A stretch of 64,000 bases of DNA from Thalassobius vesicularis (GTDB lineage Bacteria; Pseudomonadota; Alphaproteobacteria; Rhodobacterales; Rhodobacteraceae): positions 434,001 through 498,000 of the forward strand of contig NZ_SSMD01000003.1 in assembly GCF_004799325.1 (NCBI RefSeq), read 5' to 3'. The position numbers and the translations under genes were made by a program. The notes under the pieces are model-generated. The model was not told the origin of the DNA. It did not search any database and saw nothing but the letters and a program-made list of their open reading frames with translations. This document shows positions 61,110 to 64,000 of this stretch, in pieces (position 1 is the stretch's first letter; each line of letters opens with the position of its first letter).

Positions 61110-62405
61110 TTACATCGCCTCGGGCAGGAAGGTCACGACCTGCGGCACCGCGACGATGATCGCCAGCGCCAGCAGCATCAGCAGGAAAAACGGCAGCGCC
61201 GCGCGGGCCACGGTCAGGATGTTGCGCCCGGTCAGCGATTGCAGCACGAACAGGTTGAACCCGACCGGCGGCGTGATTTGCGACATCTCGACCACGATCA
61301 CCACGAAAATCCCGAACCACAGCGGATCAATCCCCACCTTCTGCACCATCGGCATGATGACCGAGGTCGTCAGCACCACGACCGAGATCCCGTCCAGGAA
61401 ACAGCCCATGATGACAAAGAACACGGTCAACGCCGCCAGCAGCGTATAGGTCGAAAGCTGCAAGGAGCCAATCCATTCCGCCAGCAGGCGCGGAATGCCG
61501 GTGAACCCCATCGCCACCGTCAGGAACGACGCCCCCGCCAGGATGAAGGCGATCATGCACGAGGTCACCATCGCACCCATCAGCCCCTCGGAAAAGCTCT
61601 GCCAGTTGAGCGAGCCCGAGGCCCAGCTGAGCACCAGCGCCAGCACGACCCCCACCGCAGCGGCGTCCGTGGGCGAGGCGATGCCCGCATAGATCGACCC
61701 GATCACCCCGGCGATCAGCCCCATCACCGGCAGCAGACGGCGCGCGCGGCGCAGCTTTTCGCGCAGCGGGAAACGCTCGCCCTCGTCCGGCAGCAGGTCG
61801 CGGTTCAGCATGCCCCAGATCGCCACGTAGCCCACGAACAGCGTCACCAGCAGGATGCCCGGCACGATGCCCGCCACGAACAGGCGCGCGATGGATTGCT
61901 CGGTCGCCACGCCATAGACAATCAGGATGATCGACGGCGGGATCAGCAGCCCCAGCGTGGCCGAGCCCGCCAGCGTGCCGATCACCATCTTCTCGGGGTA
62001 GCCGCGCTTGGACAGCTCGGGAATGGACAGCTTGCCGATCGTGGCCGCCGTGGCCGCCGACGACCCCGACACCGCCGCGAAAATCCCGCAGCCAAAGATG
62101 TTGACGTGCAGCAGGCGCCCCGGCAGCCGGTTCATCCAGGGCGACAGGCCGGTGAACATGTCCTCGGACAGGCGCGAGCGGAACAGGATCTCGCCCATCC
62201 AGACGAAGAGCGGCAGCGCCGCCAGCGCCCAGGAATTGCCGTTGCCCCAGATCGTGGTGGCCATGACCAGCCCCAGCGGCGCGTCGGTGAACAGCGCCAT
62301 CGCGGCCATGCCCACGCCCAGCAGCGAAAGCGCCACCCACAGGCCCGAGCCAAGGAACGCGAACAGCAGAACGAACAGAATGATGGAAAGGGTTGCGACG
62401 GTCAT
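61110..62405 (-). CDS. TRAP transporter large permease (DctM type)
   Basis: This 431-residue inner-membrane permease of a TRAP transporter has about 12 membrane helices and the DctM family signature segments FVWMGEILFRSRL, GSSAATAATIGKLSIPEL, and TPPVGFNLFVLQ near the C-terminus. It works with the small permease and the binding protein encoded upstream, driven by a sodium gradient. Coupling to pxpBCA suggests 5-oxoproline or a related dicarboxylate/cyclic amino acid as substrate. Confidence 0.93.
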   Translation of the reverse strand: MTVATLSIILFVLLFAFLGSGLWVALSLLGVGMAAMALFTDAPLGLVMATTIWGNGNSWALAALPLFVWMGEILFRSRLSEDMFTGLSPWMNRLPGRLLHVNIFGCGIFAAVSGSSAATAATIGKLSIPELSKRGYPEKMVIGTLAGSATLGLLIPPSIILIVYGVATEQSIARLFVAGIVPGILLVTLFVGYVAIWGMLNRDLLPDEGERFPLREKLRRARRLLPVMGLIAGVIGSIYAGIASPTDAAAVGVVLALVLSWASGSLNWQSFSEGLMGAMVTSCMIAFILAGASFLTVAMGFTGIPRLLAEWIGSLQLSTYTLLAALTVFFVIMGCFLDGISVVVLTTSVIMPMVQKVGIDPLWFGIFVVIVVEMSQITPPVGFNLFVLQSLTGRNILTVARAALPFFLLMLLALAIIVAVPQVVTFLPEAM

Positions 62406-62409
62406 GATC

Positions 62410-62958
62410 TCACTCGCTCAACAGGTTTTCGCCCTTACCCTCGTACGAGGGGGCGGCGCCGCGAAGAACGGCGATCAGATCGTCCAGCAGGGCGATGCTC
62501 AGCACGCCCAGCCCGATGGCGACAGGCAGCTGCACCAGCCACAAAGGCAGCGCCACCATGCCCGAGGTCATGTCGCCATACTCATGGCTCTCGGCCACCA
62601 AAAGCCCCATGTAAACAGTGGCATAGCCCGCCATACCCAGGGCCACGGCCAGTACCAGCGCCTCGACCCAGCGGCGTGGCGTTGGGCCCAACAGGCCGGT
62701 GACCAGCGTCACCCGGATATGCCCGCCGGCCCGCAGCGCATAGGCCAGGCCCAGAAAGGTCGCCGCCGCCAGCAGGAAGCCGGTGAAATCAGCATACGAA
62801 GGAATGGTCAGTCCGATGGCCTGCCCAGTTGTCAGCTTGGCCAGTTTGTCCACCAGGTTCAGGCAGACCTGCGCGAACACCACGGCGGCGATCGACAGGA
62901 TGCACAGCGCGGCCACCGCGCCGCTGAGTTTATAGAGTGCCGTCAGGATCTGTCTCAT
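62410..62958 (-). CDS. TRAP transporter small permease (DctQ type)
   Basis: This 182-residue protein has four membrane helices as in DctQ: an N-terminal helix at about 5-30, ADFTGFLLAAATFLGLAYALRAGGHIRVTLV, VLAVALGMAGYATVYMG, and WLVQLPVAIGLGVLSIALLDDLI. It is the small subunit of the TRAP permease. An ATG at 62958 follows GAGGAGGGAATG; a start at 62961 is nearly equivalent. It lies 4 bases before dctM and follows dctP after a hairpin. Confidence 0.88.
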   Translation of the reverse strand: MRQILTALYKLSGAVAALCILSIAAVVFAQVCLNLVDKLAKLTTGQAIGLTIPSYADFTGFLLAAATFLGLAYALRAGGHIRVTLVTGLLGPTPRRWVEALVLAVALGMAGYATVYMGLLVAESHEYGDMTSGMVALPLWLVQLPVAIGLGVLSIALLDDLIAVLRGAAPSYEGKGENLLSE

Positions 62959-62979
62959 CATTCCCTCCTCGGAATGGTC

Positions 62980-63001
62980 GGGCGGCCGCAACGGGCCGCC
63001 C
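62980..63001 (-). promoter_or_regulatory. intercistronic hairpin between dctP and dctQ
   Basis: GGGCGGCC (62980-62987) pairs with GGCCGCCC (62994-63001). No T-run follows. Such hairpins after binding-protein genes stabilise the upstream mRNA so that the binding protein exceeds the permeases. Confidence 0.65.
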
Positions 63002-63010
63002 TGCCCTGAT

Positions 63011-63982
63011 TTACTGCTGATACGCGTTCAGCAGGGCTTCGCCTTCGGCACCGGCCGCGGCTTTCCAGCCGTCCAGCATCTGTGCGCCAATCGCCTTCAG
63101 GCCTGCCATCAGCTCGGCCGAGGGTTCGACGACGGTGATGCCGTTTTCCTTCAGCACAGCGACCTTCTCGGCGGTCTCGGCGCGGCTCATCTCCCAGCCG
63201 CGGGTCTCGGCGGCGGCGGCGGCTTCCAGCACGGCAGCTTGGGTCGCTTCATCCAGACGACGGAACGAGCGCTTGTTCACCACCACGATGTTCTTGGGCA
63301 GCCAGGCTTGGATATCGGTGTAATGCGACAGGAAATCCCACGCTTTCGAGTTGGCGCCGGTGGACGGCGAGGTGATCATCGCTTCGACCTGACCAGTGGT
63401 GAAGGCCTGCGGAATGTCCGGCACCTCGACCTGCGTCGGCGCGGCACCGGCCAGCGCTGCGAACTGCTCCAGCGTCGAGTTATAGGTGCGGAATTTCAGA
63501 CCTTTCAGATCGTCTACCGTCTTGATTTCCTTGGTGGTATACAGGCCCTGCGGCGGCCACGGCACCGCGTACAGTGCCATCATCCCCTGCGCATCCAGCA
63601 GCGCGTCGATCACCGGCTTTTGCGCCGCCCACAGCTTGGCCGCGTCGTCATAGCTGGTCGCCAGGAACGGCAGGCTGTCCACGCCGAAGGCCGGGTTATC
63701 GTTGTTCAGCAGCGACAGGAAAAACTCGCCCGCCGGCACCTGACCGCTGCGGACGGCCTTGCTGATCTCGGGGTGCTTGAACAGCGAGCCCGCCGAGTGC
63801 ACCTTGATCTCCAGCTTGCCGCCGGTCTTTTCGGCGACGTCCTTGGCAAAGTCGTGCACGTTCACCGTATGAAAGGTCGCGTCCGGATATGGCGTCGGCA
63901 TATCCCAGGTTTCGGCCTGCGCGTTCAGGGTCAGCGCTGCCACGGCAAAGGCCGCCCCGCTGATGGTTTTGAAAAAGCCCAT
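63011..63982 (-). CDS. TRAP transporter substrate-binding protein (DctP type)
   Basis: This 323-residue periplasmic binding protein has a signal peptide (MGFFKTISGAAFAVAALTLNAQA, about 23 residues) and DctP family features: VHDFAKDVAEKTGGKLEIKVHSAGSLFKHPEI, KGLKFRTYNSTLEQF, and TSPSTGANSKAWDFLSHY. It is the first gene of the dctPQM-pxpBCA operon. TRAP binding proteins for pyroglutamate are known in other bacteria, and the downstream 5-oxoprolinase makes that the best substrate guess. Confidence 0.93.
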   Translation of the reverse strand: MGFFKTISGAAFAVAALTLNAQAETWDMPTPYPDATFHTVNVHDFAKDVAEKTGGKLEIKVHSAGSLFKHPEISKAVRSGQVPAGEFFLSLLNNDNPAFGVDSLPFLATSYDDAAKLWAAQKPVIDALLDAQGMMALYAVPWPPQGLYTTKEIKTVDDLKGLKFRTYNSTLEQFAALAGAAPTQVEVPDIPQAFTTGQVEAMITSPSTGANSKAWDFLSHYTDIQAWLPKNIVVVNKRSFRRLDEATQAAVLEAAAAAETRGWEMSRAETAEKVAVLKENGITVVEPSAELMAGLKAIGAQMLDGWKAAAGAEGEALLNAYQQ

Positions 63983-64000
63983 GTTCTCACTCCGTTGGAC

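Overview
The window is about 64 kb of high-GC, gene-dense chromosome. It most likely comes from an alphaproteobacterium of the order Rhodobacterales (Rhodobacter/Roseobacter group). The evidence is CtrA together with its inhibitor SciP and the phosphotransferase ChpT, ornithine-lipid genes olsBA, a MocR regulator paired with a DUF1127 gene, a GAAC-N7-GAAC LexA-type box, a TRAP transporter, and the DUF4212/solute-symporter/DUF294 neighbourhood. I cannot name the genus. I see no insertion sequences, prophage, integrase or CRISPR array; this is ordinary chromosomal backbone with some accessory operons.

Layout: 0-6 kb has a partial hydrolase, PPK2, a TetR regulator, an outer-membrane-type barrel protein, the L13-S9 operon, and a MocR regulator divergent from DUF1127. 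6-16 kb has a thioesterase, an enoyl-CoA hydratase, trmFO-gluQ, hisI, a NifU-like scaffold, a previously unlisted 40-residue membrane protein behind a LexA-type box, and ligA-recG. 15-20.4 kb holds the cell-cycle group ctrA, sciP and chpT, with mnmA and olsBA between them. 20-25.4 kb is a growth block (proA, proB, obgE, an acetyltransferase, rpmA, rplU). 25.5-32.3 kb has tandem DUF2059 proteins, tRNA-Ser(CGA), a frameshifted hybrid histidine kinase with a periplasmic partner and a NarL-type regulator, and glucokinase. 32.3-37 kb has a methyl-tetrahydrofolate/corrinoid C1 operon and ppx-rlmE.

37-45.7 kb is one acetate-centred block on the minus strand: acs, adk, DUF4212, a sodium/solute symporter, then a cNMP/CBS/DUF294 nucleotidyltransferase, a membrane protein and a membrane-anchored DEDDh exonuclease. 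Acs makes AMP and Adk recycles it, so acs-adk is a coherent pair. 46-54 kb has a glycosyltransferase and a biotin-dependent acyl-CoA carboxylase operon with hydratases and an SDR, then aroQ. 54.4-58.6 kb has a LuxI-type acyl-homoserine-lactone synthase without an adjacent LuxR, facing two histidine kinases and a single-domain response regulator across a 358-base gap with two long inverted repeats. 58.6-64 kb is a six-gene TRAP transporter plus 5-oxoprolinase (PxpBCA) operon, probably for 5-oxoproline uptake and hydrolysis.

Most worth following up: the LexA-boxed small membrane protein (10.9-11.1 kb), the LuxI/two-kinase locus, the acs-adk and symporter/nucleotidyltransferase/exonuclease block, the MocR direct-repeat operator, and the one-base frameshift in the hybrid kinase.
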